Origin: Chitinophaga pinensis
GTDB taxonomy: Bacteria; Bacteroidota; Bacteroidia; Chitinophagales; Chitinophagaceae
Direction: 5' to 3'
Length of the DNA: 64,000 nucleotides
Assembly: GCA_945897185.1 (NCBI GenBank)
Contig: CAMDFC010000001.1
Location: 58,448-122,447 of the forward strand
Below are positions 35,215 through 43,487 of this stretch, one piece after another. The notes under the pieces were generated by a model, which saw only the letters and a list, made by a program, of their open reading frames with translations, was not told where the DNA came from and did not search any database. Both the position numbers and the translations under genes were made by a program. Each line of letters begins with the position of its first letter. The stretch's first letter is position 1.

Positions 35215-36897
35215 ATGAGTTTTGAAGCGTTAGGCATTGAAGAGTCGTTGTTACAAAGCATTCAAGCCCTTGGGTTTGTAGACCCAACCCCCATTCAGGA
35301 AAAAGCAATTCCAATATTATTGAGCGGCACCAAAGATTTTGTTGGTCTAGCTCAAACAGGAACTGGTAAAACTGCTGCATTTGGTTTGCCACTGTTACAG
35401 TTGGTTGACGAAAAATCAAATCACCCACAGGCCTTGATCGTTTGTCCAACACGTGAACTTTGCATGCAAATCACGAAAGATTTGTTCAGTTTTTCAACCA
35501 AGAAAAAATCAATTAAGACGGTCGCTGTTTACGGAGGTGCGTCAATTGGTGAGCAAATTCGCGATCTTAAAAGAGGAGTACAAGTTGTGGTGGCTACTCC
35601 GGGTAGGTTAATTGACCTAATAGAAAGGAAAGCCATCAACCTAAATAACATAAGTTATATTGTCTTAGACGAGGCGGATGAGATGTTGAACATGGGATTC
35701 CGTGAAGACATCGAGTTTATACTGGGCAATACGCCCAATAGAAAAAGTATTTGGCTATTTAGCGCAACCATGCCCTCGGAAGTAAAGCAAGTGAGTAAGC
35801 GTTTTATGAACTCACCCGCTGAAATTACAATTGGTAAGATGAATGCTGCAAACGCAAACATCGATCACCAATATTATGCCACTTCAGGTATAAACCGTTA
35901 CCAAACTTTAAAGCGAATCATTGATTTCAATCCTGGAATCTATGGTATCATTTTTACCAGAACGAAAGCGGATGCCCAAAGTGTTACTGAATCATTAATT
36001 AGAGAGGGTTACGATATTGAGGCACTTCATGGAGATTTAACACAGGTTCAACGTGATAAGGTAATGGCCAGGTTCAGAGAGAAAAGTCTTCAAATGATTG
36101 TTGCAACTGATGTTGCTGCTCGTGGTATTGATGTGAAAGACATCACGCATGTTATTAATTTTGAACTCCCAGATGACCCTGAAGTATACACCCATAGAAG
36201 TGGTAGAACAGGTAGAGCTGGAAAAAATGGTGTATGCGTTTCTATTGTTACCCAAAGAGAAGCACACAAGCTTCGTCAGATTGAAAGACTGATCAACAAC
36301 AAATTCCATAAAATGGATATTCCTTCAGGCAAAGATGTTTGTAGGAAACAATTCTTTCATTTTATCGAAAAAATGTTGAACGCCAATATTAGCCACGGAG
36401 AATACGAAACCTATCTTCCTCTTTTAAAGGAGAAATTTGCTCACGTGGAGAAAGAAGAAATTTTACAAAGAGTTGCTGCCTTGGAATTTGATAGGTTCCT
36501 TCAGTACTATGAAAATGCAGCAGATCTGAATGCAAGAGACGACAGAAGGGCTGAGCGTGGACCGAGAGAAGCATCCGGACAAGGCCGAACAATCCAACGT
36601 GATCGTGGTGAACGCAGCGGTGGTGGTGGATCTGGTGCGGGTTACACAAAACTATTTATCAACCTGGGCACCAAAGACGGGTTTTACAAGGCCAGTTTTC
36701 TTCAATTTATTTTAGACATGAGCGACCTGAAAAAAGAAGTCTTGGGTAAAATCGACATGAAAGAAATGAACAGCTGGGTTGAGATCGAAGGTGGCGCAGC
36801 ACCTCAAATGCTCAGATCAATAGATGGAAAGAAATTCAAAGGCAGAAAAATAAGGATGAATGAAGCCGATGGATTTACATCTCGAAACAGATATTGA
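35215..36897 (+). CDS. DEAD-box RNA helicase with DbpA/CsdA-type RNA-binding domain
   Basis: ATP-dependent RNA helicase of 560 aa. Motifs in order: Q-motif PTPIQEKAIP near residue 24, Walker A AQTGTGKT near 46, PTRELC, TPGR, DEAD (VLDEADEMLNMGF) near 150, SATMP near 184, and HRSGRTGRAG near 325. A basic, Arg/Gly-rich linker lies at ~445-475. The last ~75 residues (YTKLFINLGTKDGFY) match the DbpA RNA-binding domain fold. It probably acts in ribosome assembly, mRNA decay or cold adaptation (DeaD/CsdA-like). Confidence 0.93.
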   Translation: MSFEALGIEESLLQSIQALGFVDPTPIQEKAIPILLSGTKDFVGLAQTGTGKTAAFGLPLLQLVDEKSNHPQALIVCPTRELCMQITKDLFSFSTKKKSIKTVAVYGGASIGEQIRDLKRGVQVVVATPGRLIDLIERKAINLNNISYIVLDEADEMLNMGFREDIEFILGNTPNRKSIWLFSATMPSEVKQVSKRFMNSPAEITIGKMNAANANIDHQYYATSGINRYQTLKRIIDFNPGIYGIIFTRTKADAQSVTESLIREGYDIEALHGDLTQVQRDKVMARFREKSLQMIVATDVAARGIDVKDITHVINFELPDDPEVYTHRSGRTGRAGKNGVCVSIVTQREAHKLRQIERLINNKFHKMDIPSGKDVCRKQFFHFIEKMLNANISHGEYETYLPLLKEKFAHVEKEEILQRVAALEFDRFLQYYENAADLNARDDRRAERGPREASGQGRTIQRDRGERSGGGGSGAGYTKLFINLGTKDGFYKASFLQFILDMSDLKKEVLGKIDMKEMNSWVEIEGGAAPQMLRSIDGKKFKGRKIRMNEADGFTSRNRY

Positions 36898-36903
36898 TAT
36901 TTT

Positions 36904-36934
36904 TTTGAAAAACGTTCAATGTTTCTTATATTTG
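36904..36934 (+). promoter_or_regulatory. promoter of aromatic amino-acid operon
   Basis: TTTG (36904-36907), a 19-bp spacer, then TATATTTG (36927-36934): the best -33/-7 match in the window. Transcription should start around 36938-36943, virtually on the leader-peptide ATG at 36940, so the leader peptide may be translated from a leaderless mRNA. Confidence 0.7.
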
Positions 36935-36939
36935 CATAG

Positions 36940-37014
36940 ATGATTACGAACAGAACTCCCTACTTCTTTTATTTTTATTACTACTTTACCAGTGGTACGG
37001 GAACTGCTTGTTGA
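36940..37014 (+). CDS. Phe/Tyr-rich leader peptide of the aromatic operon
   Basis: A 24-codon ORF not on the track: MITNRTPYFFYFYYYFTSGT plus four residues and TGA. Codons 8-16 are nine aromatic residues in a row (five Tyr, four Phe), expected about never by chance and diagnostic of a ribosome-mediated attenuator. The operon downstream makes exactly phenylalanine and tyrosine. Stalling of the leading ribosome at these codons when Tyr-tRNA or Phe-tRNA is scarce would leave the downstream RNA free to form the antiterminator. Confidence 0.85.
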   Translation: MITNRTPYFFYFYYYFTSGTGTAC

Positions 37015-37073
37015 AAAGATAATAAATAACCAATCAACATAAGTGTCCCGGCTAACCACCGGGATTTTTTTTT
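36951..37073 (+). promoter_or_regulatory. transcription attenuator (alternative RNA pairings) upstream of pheA
   Basis: Pairings drawn by hand. Region 1, CAGAACTCCC (36951-36960), can pair with region 2, GGGAACTG (36999-37006). Region 2, GTGGT-A-CGGGA (36992-37002), can pair with region 3, TCCCG-gcta-ACCAC (37046-37059), as antiterminator. Region 3 otherwise forms the terminator with region 4. Region 2 lies just after the Tyr/Phe codons and within the leader ORF. A ribosome at the stop codon would cover it and allow termination, and one stalled early would expose it. This is the classic 1:2 / 2:3 / 3:4 layout. Confidence 0.75.
37046..37073 (+). terminator. attenuator terminator
   Basis: TCCCGG, loop CTAACCA, CCGGGA, followed by nine T residues, ending 2 nt before the pheA ATG at 37076. 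The strong GC stem and T9 make termination before pheA likely unless the antiterminator forms. Confidence 0.88.
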
Positions 37074-37075
37074 AA

Positions 37076-37972
37076 ATGGAGGGCATGAAAAAAGTACAAG
37101 GGAATAGGGAGACAGCCTGCCTGCCGGTAGGCAGGGGAACAGCAAATAGTCTGCCTGTAGCAATTCAGGGCTATGAGGGTAGTTTCCACCAAGTGGCGGC
37201 AAGAAGCTTTTTTGGTAAGCAAGTTGAAATTCTACCTTGTGCAACTTTTACGGAAGTTATAAAAGAGGCATCTAGTAAAAAAAATACAAGAGGTGGTATT
37301 ATGGCCATCGAAAATTCTATCGCTGGCAGCATTCTTCCAAACTACAACTTGTTGCAAAAGTCTAATCTCTATGTTTCAGGTGAAGTGTATCTTCAAATAG
37401 ACCAGCACTTGATGGTTAATCCCGGGGTAAAAATTTCAGACATCAAGGAAGTGCATTCTCACCCAATGGCACTTTTGCAGTGCACTGGATACCTGAATAA
37501 ACATGCTTGGCGTTTGGTAGAAACGGAAGACACGGCATTGAGTGCGAAGCATGTGCACCAACGAAAAAGCAAACATATTGCTGCTGTTGCAGGTAGTTTG
37601 GCTGCGGAACTCTTTGGTTTGAAAATTATTTCTCCTAGTATTCACGACGTAAAAAATAATTACACCCGTTTTTTGGTGCTTCAGCAAAAAGAAACGGAAG
37701 TAGAGGGGGCTAATAAGGCTTCTATAAATTTCCATACCGATCATGCCAAAGGTAGTTTGGCCAAAGTTTTGTCGCTTATTGCAGACGCTGGAGTTAATCT
37801 AAGTAAACTACAATCTTTTCCAATTGCAGGGAGTCAGTTCAAATACGGGTTTCATGCAGACTTAGAATTTGATCACCTGAATCAATATAACGATGTGATG
37901 AAAGAACTAAAAATGCGCACAGCCTTCCTGAGGGTATTGGGTGTGTATAAAAAAGGAAAATTCAATAAATAG
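37076..37972 (+). CDS. pheA: prephenate dehydratase
   Basis: Converts prephenate to phenylpyruvate. The catalytic domain starts at VAIQGYEGSFHQVAARSFFG (~28) and includes AIENSIAGSILPNY and the catalytic NYTRFLVL motif near residue 200. A C-terminal ACT domain (SLAKVLSLIADAGVNLSKLQ) binds Phe for feedback inhibition; its usual ESRP is LQSFP here. 298 aa from 37076; the ATG at 37085 is an alternative start. The ~17 residues before the conserved domain include a palindromic element translated in frame (see repeat at 37116). First gene of the operon, directly behind the attenuator. Confidence 0.93.
   Translation: MEGMKKVQGNRETACLPVGRGTANSLPVAIQGYEGSFHQVAARSFFGKQVEILPCATFTEVIKEASSKKNTRGGIMAIENSIAGSILPNYNLLQKSNLYVSGEVYLQIDQHLMVNPGVKISDIKEVHSHPMALLQCTGYLNKHAWRLVETEDTALSAKHVHQRKSKHIAAVAGSLAAELFGLKIISPSIHDVKNNYTRFLVLQQKETEVEGANKASINFHTDHAKGSLAKVLSLIADAGVNLSKLQSFPIAGSQFKYGFHADLEFDHLNQYNDVMKELKMRTAFLRVLGVYKKGKFNK
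37116..37135. repeat. GC-rich palindromic element inside pheA
   Basis: CCTGCCT-GCCGGT-AGGCAGG: a perfect 7-bp stem with a 6-nt loop, GC-rich against AT-rich surroundings. It is translated in frame as part of ACLPVGRG in the N-terminal extension of PheA. Palindromes of the CCTGCC...GGCAGG type are dispersed in many Bacteroidota genomes (general knowledge). It is the only copy I noticed in this window. Confidence 0.75.
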
Positions 37973-37975
37973 GAT

Positions 37976-39163
37976 ATGATAAAAGTTTCATCAAGATTGG
38001 ACGGTATAGGTGAGTACTATTTCTCTTCTAAATTGAGAGAGATTGAGGAATTGAATAAAGCCGGTCATCAGGTTATCAACTTGGGTATTGGGAGTCCTGA
38101 TTTGCCTCCACACCCTTCAGTTATTGCAGCGCTGCATGAGGAGTCATCAAAAGCCAACACACATGCATACCAATCCTACAAGGGCACCCCAATTTTAAGA
38201 AATGCAATTGCGGCCTGGTATAAAAGATGGTATCATGTGGATGTAGATCCCAGTGCAGAAGTATTGCCATTGATTGGTAGTAAAGAAGGGATTATGCATA
38301 TCTGTATGACATTTTTAGAGGAAGGTGATGCTGCGTTGGTGCCAAACCCTGGCTACCCAACCTACACCAGTGCAGTCAAATTGTCTGGTGGTAAAGTATT
38401 GCCTTACGAATTACAAGAAAAAAACAATTGGCATCCTAATCTTGATGAGTGGAAAAAAACAATTGATGATCACCAAGCTTTGGGTAAAGGGAAAGTAAAA
38501 TTAATTTTCCTGAATTACCCGCACATGCCTACGGGACAATTGCCTGATGCCGACTTATTAAAAGAAATTGTAGCATTTGCAAAGACCGAACAAATTCTTT
38601 TGATTCACGATAATCCTTACAGCTTTATTTTAAATGAAGCTCCATTCAGTTTATTGTCTCTAGATGAAACAAAGGAAGTGGTGGTTGAACTGAACTCGCT
38701 TAGTAAGTCGCACAACATGGCAGGTTGGCGTATTGGAATGATCGTGGCTTCTGCATCTCATGTAGATGCCATCTTGAGGTTCAAGAGCAATATGGATTCT
38801 GGTATGTTTTTGCCGGTACAAATGGCTGCGGCAAAAGCATTGGAGCTGGATGCGTCTTGGCACAGTGAAGTAAATAGTGTCTACAAAGAGCGTAAAGAAA
38901 TTGCTTGTGAACTACTTGATTTACTTCATTGTACGTACTCAAAAAATCAGGTAGGTATGTTTGTTTGGGCAAAAATTCCGGATACGTATAAAACTGGTTT
39001 TGAATTAAGTGATGCGGTGTTATACAAAGCCAATGTGTTTATTACGCCTGGAGGAATTTTTGGAAATGCGGGTGATGGGTTTGTACGTATAAGTCTATGT
39101 AGCAAGAAGGAAGTTTTGTTGCAAGCTATTGAAAGAATAAAAAATAAGTTAGGATTCGCATAA
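37976..39163 (+). CDS. class I/II aminotransferase, probable aromatic aminotransferase
   Basis: Fold-type I PLP aminotransferase, 395 aa. NLGIGSPDLPPHPSV near residue 37, substrate/cofactor loop LVPNPGYPTYTSAVK near 122, NYPHMPTGQLPD near 180, IHDNPYSF near 209 and PLP lysine LNSLSKSHNMAGWRIG near 243. Its position between pheA and tyrA makes it the likely last-step enzyme turning phenylpyruvate and 4-hydroxyphenylpyruvate into Phe and Tyr. Sequence alone would also allow an LL-diaminopimelate or aspartate aminotransferase. Confidence 0.85.
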   Translation: MIKVSSRLDGIGEYYFSSKLREIEELNKAGHQVINLGIGSPDLPPHPSVIAALHEESSKANTHAYQSYKGTPILRNAIAAWYKRWYHVDVDPSAEVLPLIGSKEGIMHICMTFLEEGDAALVPNPGYPTYTSAVKLSGGKVLPYELQEKNNWHPNLDEWKKTIDDHQALGKGKVKLIFLNYPHMPTGQLPDADLLKEIVAFAKTEQILLIHDNPYSFILNEAPFSLLSLDETKEVVVELNSLSKSHNMAGWRIGMIVASASHVDAILRFKSNMDSGMFLPVQMAAAKALELDASWHSEVNSVYKERKEIACELLDLLHCTYSKNQVGMFVWAKIPDTYKTGFELSDAVLYKANVFITPGGIFGNAGDGFVRISLCSKKEVLLQAIERIKNKLGFA

Positions 39164-39181
39164 TCGTTAACAGAGGAACAG

Positions 39182-40027
39182 ATGAAAAAAAACTTTGCAA
39201 TTGTTGGTGTTGGATTAATTGGTGGGTCTTTTGCATTGAAATGCAAGGGCAAGGGACTGTCTCACAGGATTTATGGTGTTGATAATAACCCTACGCATTC
39301 AGTTCAAGCAATTGGACTTTCACTTGTAGATGAAATGACTGATTTGGAAACTGCAATTGCAAATGCCGATGTAGTTGTGATCTCTATTCCGGTGAATGCA
39401 CTTGCTGATTTGCTTCCAAAAATTTTAGACTTGGTAGATGAACAAGTGGTTATTGATATGGGATCAACAAAACGACATATTGGCGCTGTGGTAGAAGCAC
39501 ATCCAAAGCGGGGGAGGTTTGTAGCTGCTCACCCTATGTGGGGTACTGAATATTCTGGCCCAACTGCAGCAGTAGAAAATGCTTTTGAAAACAAGGCGGT
39601 CATCTTGTGCGATCTCGAAAAAACAGATGCTGATGCAGTTTCAATTGCTGAAGAAATTTTCACAACGATGCAGATGAGAATGATACAAATGAATGCAAAT
39701 GACCACGATCTTCATGCTGCTTACGTAAGTCATATTGCACACATCACTTCATTTGCCCTCGCTAACACTGTATTAGAAAAAGAAAAAGAGGACAACGCAA
39801 TTTTTGAAATGGCGAGTGCCGGATTTGAAAGCACGGTTCGTTTAGCAAAGAGTAATCCAGCGATGTGGACACCCATCTTGATGCACAACCGAGAAAATGT
39901 ACTGGATGTTTTGAATGAACATATTTCCCAACTTAAAAAATTCAAGTCTTGCCTTGAAAAAGAAAATTGGGAATACTTAAATGAATTAATGTCTAGCGCA
40001 AACCAAATCAAAAGAATTATTCAATAA
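39182..40027 (+). CDS. tyrA: prephenate dehydrogenase
   Basis: NAD(P)-dependent oxidative decarboxylation of prephenate to 4-hydroxyphenylpyruvate. The 281-aa protein starts with the Rossmann motif IVGVGLIGGSFAL. VIDMGSTKRHI lies near residue 94, HPMWGTEYSGP with the catalytic His near 119, and SHIAHITSFALA near 184. No ACT or chorismate mutase domain is attached; the mutase is supplied by the next gene. It sits 18 nt after the aminotransferase. Confidence 0.94.
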   Translation: MKKNFAIVGVGLIGGSFALKCKGKGLSHRIYGVDNNPTHSVQAIGLSLVDEMTDLETAIANADVVVISIPVNALADLLPKILDLVDEQVVIDMGSTKRHIGAVVEAHPKRGRFVAAHPMWGTEYSGPTAAVENAFENKAVILCDLEKTDADAVSIAEEIFTTMQMRMIQMNANDHDLHAAYVSHIAHITSFALANTVLEKEKEDNAIFEMASAGFESTVRLAKSNPAMWTPILMHNRENVLDVLNEHISQLKKFKSCLEKENWEYLNELMSSANQIKRIIQ

Positions 40028-40060
40028 AATAACACACTCAAAATCTATTAATTTTATATC

Positions 40061-41152
40061 ATGGAAAATTTAGCCGCCTCACAAAAATCAGCCGTACAGA
40101 CTGCATGGGGAAAACGCCCCCTCATTATTTCTGGTCCTTGTAGTGCTGAAACCGAGGAGCAAGTAATTGAAACAGCTCAACGATTGGCCAAAACAGGCAT
40201 GGTAAACATGCTCAGGGCGGGTATCTGGAAACCAAGAACGAAACCGGGTATGTTTGAAGGTGTTGGTGCTAAAGGGTTGCCTTGGTTGCAACAAGCAAAA
40301 AAGTTGACTGGCTTGCCAACAACAGTTGAAGTAGCAACAGGTAAGCAAGTTGAGGATGCGCTCACGTTTGATGTTGATGTACTTTGGGTTGGCGCTAGAA
40401 CTACCGTGAATCCATTTAGTGTTCAAGAAGTGGCCGATGCCCTTCGTGGTGCAAACGTTCCTGTAATGATTAAAAACCCCATCAACCCAGATATAGAATT
40501 GTGGCAAGGTGCTGTAGAACGAATTTCTAGAGCGGGCATTAAAGAGATAGGATTGATTCACCGCGGTTTTTCATCCTATGGCAATACAGAATTTAGAAAT
40601 GCACCTATGTGGCATTTGGCCTTGGAAATGAAACGCAGAATGCCAGGGATGTTGATGGTAAACGACCCTTCGCATATTTGTGGCAGAAGAGATATTCTCC
40701 AATCTACAGCTCAAAGAGCAATAGACCTTGATTTTGACGGCTTGATGATTGAAAGCCATATTGACCCAGATAATGCATGGAGTGACGCAAAACAACAAAT
40801 TACACCAGAGCGATTGGGTGAAATGTTAGAAGCAATCAGTTGGAGAAATGAACATGTTCCTTCCCCTTCTTTTCATGCGGCTCTAGATAAATTGCGTGAA
40901 CAAATCAACCACATCGATGATGAATTAATGCAATTGATTTCTCAAAGAATGTTTATAGCAGAACAAATTGGGACTTACAAAAAAAACAACAACGTAACTA
41001 TTTTTCAGCAAAGCAGGTGGAATGAAGTGCTTGAAAAAGCAATGGCAAAAGCTTCAAGAATTGGGTTAAGCGAAGAATTTATCACACGCTATATGGATGC
41101 TATCCACATGGAAAGCATCAATAGGCAGAACCAGATCATGAATAACGACTAA
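40061..41152 (+). CDS. bifunctional DAHP synthase / chorismate mutase
   Basis: First step of the shikimate pathway fused to the chorismate branch-point enzyme. Residues ~20-265 are a type I-beta DAHP synthase: LIISGPCSAETEEQ, RAGIWKPRTKPGMFEG, GLIHRGFSSYG, NDPSHICGRR and ESHIDPDNAWSDA. Residues ~275-360 are an AroQ-type chorismate mutase (LDKLREQINHIDDELMQLI, then a second helix with ...NEVLEKA). The fusion lets prephenate or chorismate control DAHP synthase allosterically, as known for related C-terminal-AroQ enzymes. Typical of Bacteroidota; 363 aa. Confidence 0.95.
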   Translation: MENLAASQKSAVQTAWGKRPLIISGPCSAETEEQVIETAQRLAKTGMVNMLRAGIWKPRTKPGMFEGVGAKGLPWLQQAKKLTGLPTTVEVATGKQVEDALTFDVDVLWVGARTTVNPFSVQEVADALRGANVPVMIKNPINPDIELWQGAVERISRAGIKEIGLIHRGFSSYGNTEFRNAPMWHLALEMKRRMPGMLMVNDPSHICGRRDILQSTAQRAIDLDFDGLMIESHIDPDNAWSDAKQQITPERLGEMLEAISWRNEHVPSPSFHAALDKLREQINHIDDELMQLISQRMFIAEQIGTYKKNNNVTIFQQSRWNEVLEKAMAKASRIGLSEEFITRYMDAIHMESINRQNQIMNND

Positions 41153-41157
41153 TTTTT

Positions 41158-42201
41158 ATGATAAAAAAGACATACAAATTTTCAAGTGCTAACGTAGATG
41201 TATACTTTGCTGCAGCATTCAAACAGCTTAATAAAGTTATCGATCAAAAAAAAGCCATTCTCATCACTGATGAAAATGTGTTTAAAGCCCATAAGTCCAA
41301 GCTTAAAGGCTGGAATGTGATTACGCTAAAGGCGGGTGAGCAATTTAAAATACAACCAACAGCAGATGCTATCGTTGAGCAGCTGATTGCATTTCAGGCA
41401 GATCGATCATCCATTTTGGTTGGTGTTGGTGGTGGTGTAATTACTGATTTAACAGGATACGTTGCATCAATTTACATGCGTGGAATTCAATTTGGATTTG
41501 TTCCTACAAGTTTGTTAGCCATGGTGGATGCATCAATTGGAGGGAAAAATGGAGTTGATGTTGGCGAATACAAAAATATGGTTGGTGTAATCCGGCAGCC
41601 TTCTTTTTTATTTTACGATAGTGATTTTTTATCTACGTTGCCTGAACAAGAATGGTCAAATGGATTTGCTGAAATCATCAAACATGCTTCCATACTTGAC
41701 AGTGCTTTATTTGCGCGCTTAGCCAAAATGAATTTGGCTCAGCTGCAAGCGGATAAAAAACTACTGGATCTACTTATTCGAAAGAATGTGGAGATCAAGT
41801 CTTCAGTAGTAAAGAATGATGAATTTGAAAAAGGGGATAGAAGATTGTTGAATTTCGGACATACACTTGGGCATGCATTAGAAACTCAATATGAACTTTC
41901 ACACGGACAAGCAATTGCTTTGGGTATGGTTTTTGCTTGTTGGTTATCCAATAAATTATTGGGTTTTAAATCTGAATTAGATGTTGAACAGCTGTTGGTC
42001 CAATACGGATTGCCTACCCGTGCTGCTTTTGATGTGAATCGTGTTTTTGAAATATTTAAAATGGATAAAAAAAGGACTACAAAAAATATGCGCTTTGTCT
42101 TGCTTTCCGCCATTGGTAAAGGCCGCGTTGTTGAGTTGCCACTCACCGAATTAAAGAAACATTTGGTTGCGTTCAATCGATTAAACAAAACGCAAAAATG
42201 A
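41158..42201 (+). CDS. aroB: 3-dehydroquinate synthase
   Basis: NAD+- and metal-dependent cyclisation of DAHP to 3-dehydroquinate. 347 aa. The glycine-rich segment GVGGGVITDLTGYVAS near residue 82, FVPTSLLAMVDASIGGKNGVD near 116, NGFAEIIKHA near 168 and LNFGHTLGHALE near 231 carry cofactor and metal ligands. It begins 5 nt after the DAHP synthase stop and overlaps aroA by 4 bp (ATGA). Confidence 0.96.
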   Translation: MIKKTYKFSSANVDVYFAAAFKQLNKVIDQKKAILITDENVFKAHKSKLKGWNVITLKAGEQFKIQPTADAIVEQLIAFQADRSSILVGVGGGVITDLTGYVASIYMRGIQFGFVPTSLLAMVDASIGGKNGVDVGEYKNMVGVIRQPSFLFYDSDFLSTLPEQEWSNGFAEIIKHASILDSALFARLAKMNLAQLQADKKLLDLLIRKNVEIKSSVVKNDEFEKGDRRLLNFGHTLGHALETQYELSHGQAIALGMVFACWLSNKLLGFKSELDVEQLLVQYGLPTRAAFDVNRVFEIFKMDKKRTTKNMRFVLLSAIGKGRVVELPLTELKKHLVAFNRLNKTQK

Positions 42202-43478
42202 TTATAACAATACATCCTTCTTCGGTTCATGGAAGTATAAGAAGTCCGCGTTCTAAAAGCGACATGCAAAGGGCATGTGCAGCAGCATTGTTGCATAAGG
42301 GTACAACAACCATTCAAGATCCTGGCCGAAGCAACGACGATCTGGCAGCACTTGATGTAATAATCAAGTTAGGAGCATCTCTAAAAGATGAAGGTGATTT
42401 CATCACTATTTCCAGTAACGGTGTGAATCCAAAAAATAATCAAATTGATTGTGGAGAAAGTGGTTTGGGTATAAGGATGTTTACGCCCATTGCTGCTTTA
42501 TCTGCACTTCCACTTACCATTCAAGGAACAGGCTCTTTGGTTAGTCGTCCAATGGATTTTTTTGATCAAATCTTTCCTCAATTAGATATTTCGATAACAA
42601 CACGTGAAGGAAAACTTCCCTTGCAAGTAAAAGGCCCCTTGGTGCCTAAAGACATTCAGGTAGATGGCAGTTTAAGTTCTCAGTTTTTAACTGGTCTGTT
42701 GATGGCCTATTCAGCGAGCAATGCAACAGGGGTAACCATAACAGTACATGATTTAAAGAGTAAACCCTATATCGATCTTACCTTACGTGTGCTAAAAGAT
42801 TTCGGCATGAAACTACCCTTGGTCAACAACCATGAGCAATTTGAGTTTTCTGCAGAACAACACCAGCAGCCAGTTGGGAACATAAATTACAAGATTGAAG
42901 GTGATTGGAGTGGCGCTGCTTTTTTGTTTGTTGCTGGTGCCATTTCAAATCCCATTACGATTGAAGGCATGCGCTCAGATTCTGTTCAAGCCGATATTAA
43001 AATAGTAGAAGCAATTAGAGATGCAGGAGCTAACTTGACTTACCATGATGGAAAATACAGTGTTGGTCCTGCCCAACTCAAGGCTTTTGAATTTGATGCA
43101 ACAGAATGCCCAGATCTTTTCCCGCCTTTGGTTGCATTGGCATCCTATTGCGATGGAATTACAAGAATCAAGGGTGTCAATAGATTGGCACACAAGGAGA
43201 GCAACCGTGGATTATCTTTAAAGGATGTTTTTGGTAAGATGGGTATTCAGGTTGAATTGGATGAAAATTGGATGCTGGTGCATGGCGGTAAACAAGTACT
43301 TTCCGCACAAGTGCATTCACACCACGATCACCGAATTGCGATGGCAGCAGCAATAGCTGCCTTGGGGGCATCCGGACCAATCATTATTGAAGCAGCGGAG
43401 GCCATCAATAAATCATATCCTGAGTTTTATAACCACTTAAAAAGCCTAGGTGTTCAATTAGAAACAGAAACCAATTAA
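42198..43478 (+). CDS. aroA: 3-phosphoshikimate 1-carboxyvinyltransferase (EPSP synthase)
   Basis: Joins shikimate-3-phosphate and PEP. The 426-aa protein has SIRSPRSKSDMQRACAA at the N-terminus, where KSxxxR binds substrate, and CGESGLGIRMFTPIAAL near 92. SSQFLTGLLMA follows near 156, then LAHKESNRG near 333 and HHDHRIAMAAAIAALG near 379. It lacks the exact NAGTA motif of class I enzymes (ESGLGIR instead), a feature to note for glyphosate-class assignment. Confidence 0.95.
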   Translation: MIITIHPSSVHGSIRSPRSKSDMQRACAAALLHKGTTTIQDPGRSNDDLAALDVIIKLGASLKDEGDFITISSNGVNPKNNQIDCGESGLGIRMFTPIAALSALPLTIQGTGSLVSRPMDFFDQIFPQLDISITTREGKLPLQVKGPLVPKDIQVDGSLSSQFLTGLLMAYSASNATGVTITVHDLKSKPYIDLTLRVLKDFGMKLPLVNNHEQFEFSAEQHQQPVGNINYKIEGDWSGAAFLFVAGAISNPITIEGMRSDSVQADIKIVEAIRDAGANLTYHDGKYSVGPAQLKAFEFDATECPDLFPPLVALASYCDGITRIKGVNRLAHKESNRGLSLKDVFGKMGIQVELDENWMLVHGGKQVLSAQVHSHHDHRIAMAAAIAALGASGPIIIEAAEAINKSYPEFYNHLKSLGVQLETETN

Positions 43479-43487
43479 ATTCGTAAC

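Noticed and set aside
40088-40561. 157-aa minus-strand ORF
   Set aside because: Antisense to the DAHP synthase gene, aromatic/Cys-rich composition typical of reverse-strand translation of a conserved gene.
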